From assembly GCA_018398805.1 (NCBI GenBank), contig JAGFBZ010001926.1, positions 62,001-126,000 of the forward strand: a stretch of DNA of 64,000 nucleotides. The letters run 5' to 3'. A program made the translations under genes and the position numbers. Shown piece by piece: positions 50,843 through 63,069 of the stretch. The notes beneath the pieces were generated by a model, which saw only the letters and a list, made by a program, of their open reading frames with translations, did not search any database and was not told the DNA's origin. The DNA is from Hirundichthys speculiger. Its lineage: Eukaryota > Chordata > Actinopteri > Beloniformes > Exocoetidae. How positions within the stretch are numbered: position 1 is the first letter of the stretch; every line of letters starts with the position of its first letter.

Positions 50843-51391
50843 GCTCCAAAGAAGTTGTTCACATCAAAGTCATTTTTTGTTTTTTGTTTTTTTTGGCAGG
50901 AAAATACTCTGAACAGGAAAGGTAAATATGGATATTGCAAGATCAATGTGGCTTCTTCAACTATGAAAACACATCTGCGAGGAGAATAGTTCTTGTTTTT
51001 TTTGTTTTGTTGTTTTTTTTCTCTTGTTAAAATGGTTGATTTTAAACTGGTGATGAAGTGGTGATGAAGACATCCGCTGACTCCCTTACAGCTTCTGCTT
51101 TTATTATTAGATCAAGCCTTTTGACAACATCTGTCCTCAACATTTATTCTGCCAGAGTGAATGAGTGTTTGTGTGAATGTTTTGCCGCATCATGTGAAAA
51201 AGAAGCTACTGATTAAATAATGAATTTTAGAATGGAAAATGTTCTCTCTTTAAACTGTGCTTTCTAAAGTTTTAGTGTAAAACTGCTTAAAAATTCTTGT
51301 GCATAGATTTTTTTTTTTTTTTTCTTGTAGCTGCCTATTTTACAGTATGTAATAGATGATTATCCAGGGCAACAAATATTGAAAGCTGAGA

Positions 51392-51397
51392 AATAAA
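51392..51397 (+). terminator. Poly(A) signal of GPCR copy 1
   Basis: AATAAA about 550 bp after the stop. The same site is preserved after copy 2 at about 58280. Confidence 0.5.
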
Positions 51398-52319
51398 AAA
51401 CGTATAATCACTGAATGAATATGTATAACGTATTCTCATCTTTTCTACTTGACATTTGAAACAAGTGATTTATCTTGCAGGATATGTCAAGAGTATAAGC
51501 CTGAGTTTTTGTACCACCAAAACCACAAAAATCAGTTAAAATGCAGGAAGTTGTGAATTAAAAAAAAGAAAATAAGTTATTCATGCATATATGCAAGGTT
51601 TCATTTGTCACGTAAGCAACACTTCCTCACTTCTTAGAAGCTACTGTACTCTACTGTGTGATAAAAGAAATTATAGGTGTCTGAAGATGCCTCTAGCTGT
51701 CTTCTAGGTTTCGCTCATTTTTGAACGTCTGGTAGATATAATATTACAAGAGCAACAACTTTCCTTAACCATTCCTTCAAATTTTGAAGGTTCAAAGCTT
51801 ACTCTCATACCACATTTTAAACAACATAGAAAAGCAAGACAAATAAAGAATAAACCATCATAACCAGATCTTTGAAAACAACAGTTAATAGATATATTTA
51901 TGTCTGACATTTCAAACTTTACTTCATCGGTAGCATGTATCTATTGTCATTAAATATTACTTAAAATATTTTTGATTAAACACCCTAAATGTGCTTTGCC
52001 AGTGCTCTGTATTGATGTGGAGAGAGTGTGTAGTCTGGGAAAGGGGAACTAAAAAAATAATAAAGTTGCTGGTTTTATTTCCTCTTTTTTTAAAGCACTT
52101 GTCTCGATGTGTTAACTCTTCCCTGTTGCTCCCTGTTGCAACTGTCAACACCTGTGTCCTGTTTGTCAGTGGTAGGAAACCACATAATAGGCCACTGTAC
52201 TTATTTCCAACTTAATATACAGAGTGGAACTGAAATGATAAATATGAGGATAATTGCCTTTCCCAAAATTCCCCACACATTTTCTGATATCGATAGGTCA
52301 GTACTGAAGACAGGCCAAT

Positions 52320-53070
52320 CCACTGCCCTCATCCTCCTCAGCAATGCTTTTATGTCAGAGGACTGGGTGGGAATCTCTGAAAATGCTTTAAACTGGTTCA
52401 GGTCCTATCTCAGGGACAGGAGATACTTTGTTGAAATTGGTAACTGTGTCTCAGACCAAATGGCCATGACCTGTGGGGTTCCCCAGGGGTCAATCCTGGG
52501 ACCCCTATTGTTCAATCTGTACATGCTTCCATTAGGCCAGCTAATACACAGCTTTAATGTCCTACCACATCTATGCAGATGATACTCAGATCTATGTGTC
52601 ACTGACAGCAGGAGAACATGGGCCTGTAGATTCATTGTGTCACTGCATCGAAAAGATCAGTGTATGGATGCAAAACAACTTTCTCCAGCTAAACTCAGAC
52701 AAAACTGAAATCATTGTTTGTGGCCCACAAAACAAAAAGAAAGTGTTATCAGTCACCTTGAGACTCTCTCTCTAGAACCTAAAAATCAGGTCAGAAATTT
52801 AGGGGTAATATTGGATTCAGACTTGAACTTTAACAGCCACATTAAAGCAATAACATCAGCAACTTTCTACCATTTAAAAAAACATTGCCAGAATCAAAGG
52901 AATAGTGTCTAAACCAGATTTAGAAAGACTAATCCATGCGTTCGTCTCCACCAGGTTAGACTACTGTAACGGCCTGCTCACTGGGCTCTAAACAAACTGT
53001 AAGACAGCTGCAGTACATCCAGAACGCTGCTGCATGAGTCCTGACTAGAACCAGGGAATACGACCATATT
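52320..53070 (+). mobile_element. L2/Maui-like LINE fragment in unit 1
   Basis: The frames read GVPQGSILGPLLFNLYMLPL, YADDTQIYVSL (the catalytic YADD box), FLQLNSDKTEII, VRNLGVILDSDLNFNSH and LIHAFVSTRLDYCNG. Relative to unit 2, unit 1 lacks 2 bp just before the YADD box ('aatgtcctacc' against 'aatgtgtcctacc'). Both copies are inactive. Confidence 0.85.
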
Positions 53071-53539
53071 AATCCAATCTGAGACAACACTGACACACAC
53101 TTATGCTTCTTTTTTTTATTATTATTTACACATTGCACGGGACTTCAGTGTCTTGTACCTTGGCAACGGTGACAGGTTTCTCCAGTGGCTTCAGTATGTG
53201 CACAAAATCATTGGAATGGCTGTCGCAGAGAAGAAGGTCCAAGCACCAGGAGACCTCTCAGATAGTAAAACGCAAATATGTATTTGTGTACCTGCATAAA
53301 GCTTAAATGCTTTGAGTTTTGTTATATTTGTTCTTTATTTATAATGTGAAGAAAGTCTATTGTTAGATATTAAGGGCTATTAAATTACTTAAAATCTGTG
53401 CAGTTGTTAAGTTCTTTATTGGTTAGGATATTTTGTCCAGAATAGATGTCTAGATGTAAAATGGATTTTAAAATGCACCTCGTAATTTGCAAACATTTAT
53501 TATAAAAAAAATCATTATTTAATAGTTGAAGACAATATA

Positions 53540-53695
53540 TAAAACAACACATAGATTGGGTTAATATACCCCAGCAATGGGGTGAAATTAACATCAATGC
53601 TGGGTTAAAAAATAAACCAAATAATCGGGTAGAATTAACCCAACAGGTGGGTACAATCAACCCACTTTTTGGGTTGTTTTTTACTCATTCAGCCC
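53540..53695. repeat. Self-complementary GGGTTAA/AACCCA repeat, unit 1
   Basis: Alternating 'tgggtta', 'taaccca', 'gggttg' and 'caaccca' phrases form a palindrome-rich MITE-like block. The same block is at 59750-59895 in unit 2. Confidence 0.6.
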
Positions 53696-53739
53696 ACATT
53701 CTGCAGAAAAGTATCTACGTTGCTGTCAGCAAAGTAATA

Positions 53740-54540
53740 GATGGATTTAAGGTGCATGAATACTCAGCAGCGAGTAGCCTCCATGCCAGGCGTCGTCCGG
53801 GCAACAACAAATCATCTCTTGATCCAGACATTTAAGCAAATTATAGACCAATATCCAACCTTCCATTTATATCTAAAATTCTGGAAAAAGTATTATTATC
53901 TATTTGAAGTTTTTCAGTCAGGGTTCAGAATACATCATAGCACAGAAACGCCACTGGTTAGAGTCACCAACAACCTTCTCATGGCCTCAGACAATGGATT
54001 ACTGTCCATACTAGTTCTGGATCTCAGTGCTGCCTTTGATAGCGTTGAGCCTTTTGCTACACCGGTTAGAGCATGTTATTGGAATTAAAGGGACAGCGCT
54101 AGGCTGGTTTAAATCATATTTATCTGACAGGTCCCAGTTCCTTCATGTTAATGGCATTTCTTCTGCACGGACAAGGGTCTGCTATGGTGTCCCACAGGGT
54201 TCAGTACTGGGATCAATCCTTTTCACTTTATACATGCTGCCCATGGGAAAAATTATCCAGAGCCATGGCATAAATTTTCATTGCTACGCTGAATTTTCCC
54301 CCTTTGGGGATCAATAAAGTGTATCTTATCTTATCTTATCTTATGATATGCACCTGTACTTATCCATGAAACCAGAGGAATCGAAACCATTGGGCAAACT
54401 TCAAGCATGTCTTAAGGACATTAAGACCTGGATGTCCTCTAACGTTTTGCTTTTAAATTCGTATAAAATAGGATATTGTATTTGGTCCCAAACACCTGAA
54501 GAACGGATTAGCTGATTTTATGTTGGCCTTCAATACAAGT
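53740..54540 (+). mobile_element. Second L2-like LINE fragment in unit 1, interrupted in its YADD box
   Basis: The frames read [74 protein letters not shown] then LYLSMKPEESKPLGKLQ. The catalytic YADD codons are split by a short insertion at 54293-54344, listed separately. Confidence 0.85.
54293..54344 (+). mobile_element. Very short retroelement tail inserted into a LINE YADD box
   Basis: 'attttccccctttggggatc' then 'aataaagt' and a (TTATC)n run interrupts the codons Y-A-D|D. 'GGGATCAATAAAGT' plus a short tandem tail is the usual 3' end of fish LINEs, so this is a strongly 5'-truncated insertion of about 50 bp. Unit 2 carries it at 60493-60539 with one TTATC unit fewer. Confidence 0.7.
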
Positions 54541-54954
54541 GTGAGAAACCCTGAAGTCATTTTTGATTAGGATGTCGTTTAAACAACATTTTAATCAGGT
54601 TTGTAAGACAGCCTTTTTTCAGTCAGTGTACCTGACTGTAAATACTGGTAGTGAGTTATCTAAATAATCAAACGTTTGCCTGTATTCTGGTTGCTTCTTC
54701 ATTAATTTGATAAGCATTACAGATATTTCACCAGAGAGGTAAAAAAAATTGGTGTTTTGATTTTTGTTTTGTCTGCATTTTCATTCAATATGATTTTCTG
54801 TCCCTGATAGTAAACTGTATCACTGGTTTTGGTATCAGGGAGGTTCCAGTCACCAGATATATCTTCCTGAGACTCCAGGTGGAAATTAAGTGTCATGAAA
54901 TTAAGTGTCTCCTGTTCTAAGGCAATGGTACTTCACCAAAAATAGACTGGGCTA

Positions 54955-55200
54955 TAAGTGAAAACCTAAAGAACACTTGGTTGCAGCAAAAACATCTATA
55001 CATGACCTGGCCTGTATGATCTACTAGATGCTTTCACAACTCAAGCAAAAAGGAAATTATGGAATGAGCAGAGTACCTGGGACAACCCAAACCTTCCTGC
55101 TAACCTTTTTCAACACTGGATGTCATGGGAGAAAGAGTTGTCAGACCTCAGCAAAATTTACTTTCCCCATTGTTATATTCCTATGAAGAGCGATAGCAAA
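54955..55200 (+). mobile_element. BEL/Pao-type retrotransposon pol fragment, unit 1
   Basis: The plus-strand frame reads LYDLLDAFTTQAKRKLW, STWDNPNLPANLFQHWMSW and LSDLSKIYFPHCY. This matches the segment of BEL/Pao pol after the reverse transcriptase (form 'WD.PLP..L...W..W...L..L'). No LTR was seen. The unit 2 copy is at 61145-61400. Confidence 0.6.
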
Positions 55201-55559
55201 GGGGCAGTCGGAGCGCCACATTTTCTGTGAAGCCTTAGAAGTAGCTTTTGTGTCAGTGGCCTATCTTTTCATAAAGCACAACATTTTTGAATGGGGTTTC
55301 CTCTGTTTCCTAATGAAGTACATTGCTTTTTCATTTTCAACAAAGTAACTTTTGTAACTTCAGTAACTTTTGATCTAACCTCGTTTTCTTCTGCCGTCCC
55401 ACGACACACACACTCCATTATCCATAAGGCCACATCATTACCCATAAGGCTACCTTCTTAAAGGGGCCAGGCTGGCTCACAGCATTTCTTCACTGTGAGA
55501 GAATGCGCACAAAATCCTGCAATGTTTCTGTGATTTTTTTCAACTTTTTTTTAAATTAT

Positions 55560-55826
55560 ATTATATATTTCTGAAAAAAAATATGCAAATAACTAAAACC
55601 GTGGAACTTAAACCGCGAAATGACAAGGGATCACTGTACTTTGTGTTTTTTTCTTTGTTTGTTTTTTTCAGCTTATATACTGTATCAAGTATATCTTGCA
55701 TTTCCTTTAAAAAGGAATCCAAACTAGGGTCTGCTTTTTTTTGGTCTCCATGTATATTAAGAATTAGTGCCAAGATTGGTAACCCCAGACCTTTTTTTTT
55801 TTTTTTTTTTGCAATTTGCATATGTT
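55560..55826. mobile_element. Mariner/Tigger-like element end, unit 1
   Basis: 'aaaccgtggaacttaaaccg' then 'cgaaatgacaagggatcactgta' is, in reverse, the 'tacagtgatccct' then 'tcgcggtt' terminus of a widespread mariner-type family. A poly-T run ends the block. A second copy is at 63070-63345. Confidence 0.5.
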
Positions 55827-56250
55827 AGAGTCAGAGTGAATGTGTCCTTTGTCCTTCACCGTCCCTCTGAACAGTCTGATTGAACATATTTTATTTGAAC
55901 CTAAGACTGACTCTAAAATTACCAGCAGGGAAGCACGGAAAGACAGACAAAGACACAAGAAAGTGATGGATGACGTGTGTGTAGTCTGATGATGCATGTG
56001 GTGTAGTGTATTTAAATGAATATGTGGTGGTTTGTGTTGTGATGTTGGATGCAACTCCACTATCCACACCATAGCTAAAGCAGCCTAGCAGACATACTTC
56101 AAGCTGTGATGTTGACCTCAAATTCCTGTTCAGCATCAACCAGTGACCGGAAACAGTGCTTCAGGTGGAATTAAAGTTGGTGCTGGTGTGCTGGGCCAGT
56201 GTCATACAGCAGGCCTATAGCAGTGCACTAGCCCTTCCCTTCACTGTCTC

Positions 56251-56362
56251 ATTGGCAGTTGCATAAACTGAGAGGGAGGAGTAATCTGATAAGAAAATAT
56301 ATATCCTAGATCAGACATTGAAACACTTAGAGTGAAGATAGACCTTTACACCAAGCAGAACA
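56251..56362 (+). promoter_or_regulatory. Conserved proximal promoter of GPCR copy 2
   Basis: 'attggcagtt', 'gagagggaggagtaatctga', 'tatatatcc' and 'agagtgaaga' precede the start codon. Nearly identical sequence stands before copy 3 at 63611-63722. Confidence 0.55.
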
Positions 56363-57601
56363 ATGAGAGCTGGTAAGAAAATTTAAATATAAAATGGTAT
56401 TCCTTCCAAGTGGCATTAGCAGAACATCAGGATACCGTAATTTCTTGTAAAATGTGCAAATTAGATATAAATGAAGCATCTTTTAAAATGTGGATACCCA
56501 CACATCAGAACAAACGCTAAAAGAGATACTAACTGAAAATTTTGTGACTAGATTTTATAGAAATGGAGTCAGTGTTGCATAGAACATGCAGCAGACTAAT
56601 TTCATGTTGTGCAGAATGTGTTGAAGTTGCTAATGTCTTATTTCCTGTGTTTTCATTTACATCCATCAGATAACACCACTTCCTCTGTTGTTGAGTTGTC
56701 TGGACAACAACCAGCAATCCCACCTGTACAGACAGTCTCACTAGTCATCTACTGTTTGATATTCGTGGCTGGGACTCTTGGTAATGGTCTGGTGATCTAC
56801 GTAACAGGCTTCAGAATGAAGAGAACAGTCAACTCTGTGTGGTTTCTCAACTTGGCCCTGGCTGACTTCCTCTTTACAGCCTTCCTGATTTTCTCAATCA
56901 TCTCTTCCTCTAAAGGTCACCAGTGGGATTTTGGGATGTTCATGTGTAAACTAAAAAACTTTGTCACCTATGTCAATATGTTTGCCAGTGTCTTTCTGCT
57001 GACAGGCATGAGTCTGGATCGTTGCTTCTCCATCTGGGTGGTGGTGTGGGCACAAAACAAGCGCACCGTCCGCAAAGCTCAGATAATCAGTGCTGTTATC
57101 TGGGGGGCTGCTGCGATCTGCAGCATTCCTCCTGTTACTTTCCGCACCCTTAGGGAGATAAAAAATGCAAGTTATTGTGTTTATCTTAAAACAATGACAA
57201 CTGAACAAAAGTGGATCCTCTACAGTTTCCGCTTTGTCATGGGCTTCCTCATCCCATTCCTGGTGATACTCATCTCTTATGTGGCCATAGGCATCCGCGC
57301 TGCACGCCTGCATCGGACAAGGAAAGGAAGATCTCGCAGAGTCATTTTCTCCATTATTTTTGCATTCTCCATCTGTTGGTTGCCCTTTCATGTTTTCAGT
57401 TTTATGGAATTAAAGATGAAAGAGTTCCCAGGTCTAAAAAACATTGTGAGGATTGGATCTCCTCTGACTTTGAACCTGGCTTACATGAACAGCTGCCTGA
57501 ACCCCATTCTCTATGTGTTCATGTGTGACGAGTTCCAGAAGAAGCTCCGGCAGTCCGTCTGTTTTGTCCTCGAGAGCACCCTGGCAGAGGACCACCTGTA
57601 A
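56363..57601 (+). CDS. Chemoattractant-type GPCR copy 2, C-tail truncated by a nonsense change
   Basis: Exon 1 (56363-56372, MRA plus one base) joins exon 2 (56670-57601) in frame. The product is 313 residues. All seven helices and the DRC and NPILYVF motifs are intact. At the codon after AEDHL copy 1 has TCA (Ser) and copy 2 has TAA. The next 43 codons stay readable to the old stop at 57728-57730, so the loss is recent. The Ser-rich arrestin/GRK tail is removed. Differences from copy 1 cluster in the N-terminus, in the loop before TM3 (SSSKGHQWDFGMF against SLSKDHQWPFGMS) and in the third inner loop. It may be a working receptor with poor desensitisation, or a pseudogene beginning to decay. 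Confidence 0.85.
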
Positions 57602-58499
57602 TTCATGTCCTCTCGCTCCTTGTCTTTACACTTTTCACGGATTTCCAGGAAGTCAGATTCTGGTCCTCCTTTGTACAAGAACGATGCAGCTACTTGCTTA
57701 AACTTCACAGCGGTCGCCAAAGAGACTTGAGCTCCAAAGAAGTTGTTCACATCAAAGTCATTTTTTGTTTTTTGTTTTTTTTGGCAGGAAAATAGTCCGA
57801 ACAGGAAAGGTAAATATGAATATTGCAAGATCAATATGGCTTCTTCAACTATGATAACACATCTGCGAGGAGAATAGTTCTTGTTTTTTTTGTTTTGTTG
57901 TTTTTTTTCTCTTGTTAAAATGGTTGATTTTAAACTGGTGATGAAGTGGTGATGAAGACATCCGCTGACTCCCTTACAGCTTCTGCTTTTATTATTAGAT
58001 CAAGCCTTTTGACAACATCTGTCCTCAACATTTATTCTGCCAGAGTGAATGAGTGTTTGTGTGAATGTTTTGCCGCATCATGTGAAAAAGAAGCTACTGA
58101 TTAAAAATTGAATTTTAGAATGGAAAATGTCCTCTCTTTAAACTGTGCTTTCTAAAGTTTTAGTGTAAAACTGCTTAAAAAATTCTTGTGCATAGATTTT
58201 TTTTTTTTTTTTCTTGTAGCTGCCTATTTTACAGTATGTAATAGATGATTATCCGGGGCAACAAATATTGAAAGCTGAGAAATAAAAAACGTATAATCAC
58301 TGAATGAATATGTATAACGCATTCTCATCTTTTCTACTTGACACTTGAAACAAGTGATTTATCTTGCAGGATATGTCAAGAGTATAAGCCTGAGTTTTTG
58401 TACCACCAAAACCACAAAAATCAGTTAAAATGCAGGAAGTTGTGAATTAAAAACAAGAAAAATAAGTTATTCATGCATATATGCAAGGTTTCATTTGTC

Positions 58500-59260
58500 A
58501 CGATGAGGATGTCATTTGTCACATCCTCCTCAGCAATGCTTTTATAATGTCAGAGGACTGGGTGGGAATCTCTGAAAATGCTTTAAACTCGTTCAGGTCC
58601 TATCTCAGGGACAGGAGATACTTGTTGAAATTGGTAACTGTGTTTCAGACCAAATGGCCATGACCTGTGGGGTTCCCCAGGGGTCAATCCTGGGACCCCT
58701 ATTGTTCAATCTGTACATGCTTCCATTAGGCCAGCTAATACACAGCTTTAATGTGTCCTACCACAACTATGCAGATGATACTCAGATCTATGTGTCACTG
58801 ACAGCAGGAGAACATGGGCCTGTAGATTCATTGTGTCACTGCAATCGAACAGATCAGTGTGTGGATGCAAAACAACTTTCTCCAGCTAAACTCAGACAAA
58901 ACTGAAATCATTGTTTGTGGCCCACAGAACAAAAAGAAAGTGTTATCAGTCACCTTGAGACTCTCTCTCTAGAACCTAAAAATCAGGTCAGAAATTTAGG
59001 GGTAATATTGGATTCAGACTTGAACTTTAACAGCCACATTAAAGCAATAACATCAGCAACTTTCTACCATTTAAAAAACATTGCCAGAATCAAAGGAATA
59101 GTGTCTAAACCATATTTAGAAAGACTAATCCATGCGTTTGTCTCCACCAGGTTAGACTACTGTAACGGCCTGCTCACTGGGCCCCTTAAACAAACTGTAA
59201 GACAGCTGCAGTACATCCAGAACGCTGCTGCATGAGTCCTGACTAGAACCAGGGAATACG
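58500..59260 (+). mobile_element. L2/Maui-like LINE fragment in unit 2
   Basis: The counterpart of 52320-53070, with GVPQGSILGPLLFNLYMLPL and YADDTQIYVSL in one frame. It joins the GPCR 3' flank directly because the 0.7 kb seen in unit 1 (51620-52320) is absent here. Confidence 0.85.
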
Positions 59261-59939
59261 ACCATATTAATCCAATCTGAGACAACACTGACACACACTT
59301 ATGCTTCTTTTTTTTTTTTATTATTTACACATTGCACGGGACATCAGTGTCTTGTACCTTGGCAACGGTGACAGGTTTCTCCAGTGGCTTCAGTATGTGG
59401 ACAAAATCATTGGAATGGCTGTCGCAGAGAAGAAGGTCCAGGCACCAGGAGACCTCTCAGATAGTAAAACGCAAATATGTATTTGTGTACCTGCAAAAAG
59501 CTTAAATGCTTTGAGTTTTGTTATATTTGTTCTTTATTTATAATGTGAAGAAAGTCTATTGTTAGATATTAAGGGCTATTAAATGACTTAAAATCTGTGC
59601 AGTTGTTAAGTTCTTTATTGGTTAGGATATTTTGTCCAGAATAGATGTCTAGATGTAAAATGGATTTTAAAATGCACCTCGTAATTTGCAAACATTTATT
59701 ATAAAAAAATCATTATTTAATAGTTGAAGACAATATATATAAACAACACATAGATTGGGTTAATATACCCCAGCAATGGGGTGAAATTAACATCAATGCT
59801 GGGTTAAAAAATAAACCAAATAATCGGGTAGAATTAACCCAACAGGTTGGGTACAATCAACCTACTTTTGGGGTTGTTTTTTACTCATTCAGCCCACATT
59901 CTGCAGAACAGTATCTACGTTGCTGTCAGCAAAGTAATA

Positions 59940-60740
59940 GATGGATTTAAGGTGCATGAATACTCAGCAGCGAGTAGCCTCCATGCCAGGCGTCGTCCGG
60001 GCAACAACAAATCATCTCTTGATCCAGACATTTAAGCAAATTATAGACCAATATCCAACCTTCCATTTATATCTAAAATTCTGGAAAAAGTATTATTATC
60101 TATTTGAAGTTTTTCAGTCAGGGTTCAGAATACATCATAGCACAGAAACGCCACTGGTTAGAGTCACCAACAACCTTCTCATGGCCTCAGACAATGGATT
60201 ACTGTCCATACTAGTTCTGGTTCTAAGTGCTGCCTTTGATAGCGTTGAGCCTTTTGCTACACCGGTTAGAGCATGTTATTGGAATTAAAGGGACAGCGCT
60301 AGGCTGGTTTAAATCATATTTATCTGACAGGTCCCAGTTCCTTCATGTTAATGGCATTTCTTCTGCACGGACAAGGGTCTGCTATGGTGTCCCACAGGGT
60401 TCAGTACTGGGATCAATCCTTTTCACTTTATACATGCTGCCCATGGGAAAAATTATCCAGAGCCATGGCATAAATTTTCATTGCTACGCTGAATTTTCCC
60501 CCTTTGGGGATCAATAAAGTGTATCTTATCTTATCTTATGATATGCACCTGTACTTATCCATGAAACCAGAGGAATCGAAACCATTGGGCAAACTTCAAG
60601 CATGTCTTAAGGACATTAAGACCTGGATGTCCTCTAACGTTTTGCTTTTAAATTCGTATAAAATAGGATATTGTATTTGGTCCCAAACACCTGAAGAACG
60701 GATTAGCTGATTTTATGTTGGCCTTCAATACAAGTGTGAG
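59940..60740 (+). mobile_element. Second L2-like LINE fragment in unit 2
   Basis: The counterpart of 53740-54540, with the same YADD interruption (60493-60539). Nearly identical by eye, with single-base differences such as LVLVLSAAF against LVLDLSAAF. Confidence 0.85.
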
Positions 60741-61144
60741 AAACCCTGAAGTCATTTTTGATTAGGATGTCGTTTAAACAACATTTTAATCAGGTTTGTA
60801 AGACAGCCTTTTTTCAGTCAGTGTACCTGACTGTAAATACTGGTAGTGAGTTATCTAATTAATCAAACGTTTGCCTGTATTCTGGTTGCTTCTTCATTAA
60901 TTTGATAAGCATTACAGATATTTCACCAGAGAGGTAAAAAAAATTGGTGTTTTGATTTTTGTTTTGTCTGCATTTTCATTCAATATGATTTTCTGTCCCT
61001 GATAGTAAACTGTATCACTGGTTTTGGTATCAGGGAGGTTCCAGTCACCAGATATATCTTCCTGAGACTCCAGGTGGAAATTAAGTGTCATGAAATTAAG
61101 TGTCTCCTGTTCTAAGGCAATGGTACTTTACCAAAAATAGACTG

Positions 61145-61400
61145 GGCTATAAGTGAAAACCTAAAGAACACTTGGTTGCAGCAAAAACATCTATACATGA
61201 CCTGGCCTGTATGATCTACTAGATGCTTTCACAACTCAAGCAAAAAGGAAATTATGGAATGAGCAGAGTACCTGGGACAACCCAAACCTTCCTGCTAACC
61301 TTTTTCAACACTGGATGTCATGGGAGAAAGAGATGTCAGACCTCAGCAAAATTTACTTTCCCCATTGTTATATTCCTATGAAGAGCGATAGCAAAGGGGC
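61145..61400 (+). mobile_element. BEL/Pao-type pol fragment in unit 2
   Basis: The counterpart of 54955-55200, differing by single bases. It ends just before the hAT-like insertion. Confidence 0.6.
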
Positions 61401-61409
61401 AGTCGGAGC

Positions 61410-62733
61410 CAAGGTTATTATAGTTTTGACATTTTCTTTAGTTTTTATTTTTATTTAGTTTTCCAGTTTGCTTTTTTATTTCAGTTTAGTTTTAGTTAGT
61501 TCAACAAGTAATTAGTAGTTTTAGTTTAGTTTTTATTTTGAGGAATTGACTAGTTTCAGTTTAGTTTTTATTTAGTTTTAGTCTTAGTTTTAGTTTTTCT
61601 TCTTCTTGCAGTATGCAGCAGATTATACACCTTTTCGACTTAAAAATTGTGGACATGCGCCCCCTAGTGGCCCCGCCATAACTGGAGTGTGCGGCGCTCC
61701 ACCTAAGTAATCCAAACACAGCAGCGTGGAGCATCTGTTACGGATAACACAGACATGTCTTGGATTGATGATGTTAGGCAGTGGCCTCCAGTTACAGATG
61801 AAGGTAGTTTATCGCTGTTTTAATGATTGGTTATGGAAATAGCATGATCTATTCCCATAATCAAACACTAAAAACTGTGGAACGCTGGCTATACTAACGT
61901 CAACAAGCCATAAAGATTATGCTGCTGTAATGTTAACGCGAGCGGTAAAATTAGTCTTTAATGTTATATTAATTTATTTTATTTTATCATTCTCCTAAGT
62001 CATTCATTCATTAATTTATTCAATCATTGATAGGCTTGTACTAGTACCGAGGGCTACAGTAGCCTCATACTGCTGTTCTTTTGGCCAGAATCTTCCGGGA
62101 CTCTCAGCGAGACTATGAGTAGTACGAGATTGAATGTTAACGAAAACTCACCCGGCTGTATTCATTTGGAACAAAGTTCTTTCTGTTGATATTTTTCACC
62201 CACGTCTTCCTAACTTCTTGTTCTGCAAACAAGGCAGTCTTCGTGCATACTTTCTTCTTCCATTGTTGGCACAGTTTATGACGGAACATTATTCCCACTC
62301 GACCGACTCGACATTATAAAAATATATATTTGTAGAAAGAGAAAAACACTGGTTAATCTGCGAGCCGGTGAAAGTGTCGCTCTGTAGCTCCCTCCAGCAA
62401 TGGCGGACGGGGTACTTCCGGGGGGCTGGCCCGAAAAGGTCTATATCCGCTATGCTGCCCCCTCTCGGGAGGGAGGGTAGCATAGCGGCTGCTGCAGGAC
62501 AGGCAGTTAATCTCTATGGCAGTAATCGTGGGAGAAAACGACACAACAACGAAAACTAAGCTGAATTATCTACAATTCAGTTTAGTTTTAGTTAGTTTTA
62601 CATCCTTCATTGTAGTTTTTTAGTTTTCGTTTTTTTTTTTATTGTAGTTTTATTTTTATTTCAGTTAACTGAAATATTTTTTCATTGCTAGTTTTAGTTT
62701 TAGTCTTAGTTTTCGTTAACTATAATAACCCTG
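61410..62733. mobile_element. hAT-like non-autonomous element (1324 bp) with captured exon-like pieces
   Basis: The left end is CAAGGTTATTATAGTT and the right end, read in reverse, is CAGGGTTATTATAGTT. Both flanks carry GTCGGAGC (61402-61409 and 62734-62741), an exact 8-bp target duplication. Unit 1 has the empty site with a single GTCGGAGC at 55207-55214. The subterminal regions are dense in AGTTTTAGTTT repeats. Inside are two exon-like pieces. One is MSWIDDVRQWPPVTDE before a donor (61755-61803). The other starts MADGVLPGGWPEKVY (62400 on) in GC-rich sequence. No transposase is present, so it must move in trans. Confidence 0.85.
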
Positions 62734-63069
62734 GTCGGAGCACCACATTTTCTGTGAAGCCTTAGAAGTAGCTTTTGTGTCAGTGGCCTATCTTTTCATA
62801 AAGCACAACATTTTTGAATGGTGTTTCCTCTGTTTCCTAATGAAGTACATTGCTTTTTCATTTTCAACAAAGTAACTTTTGTAACTTCAGTAACTTTTGA
62901 TCTAACCTCGTTTTCTTCTGCCGTCCCACGACACACACACTCCATTATCCATAAGGCCACATCATTACCCATAAGGCTACCTTCTTAAAGGGGCCAGGCT
63001 GGCTCACAGCATTTCTTCACTGTGAGAGAATGCGCACAAAATCCTGCAATGTTTCTGTGATTTTTTAAA

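Larger units (their letters stand above)
49330..55990 (+). repeat. Tandem duplication unit 1 (GPCR copy 1 plus 3' debris)
   Basis: From the GPCR coding exon to about 55825 this block repeats at 56670-63345 with very high identity, including UTRs and transposon debris. The offset is 6888 bp at the coding exon and falls to about 6200 later. This is because unit 2 lacks roughly 51620-52320. The promoter and first exon are also shared but more diverged. Confidence 0.9.
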
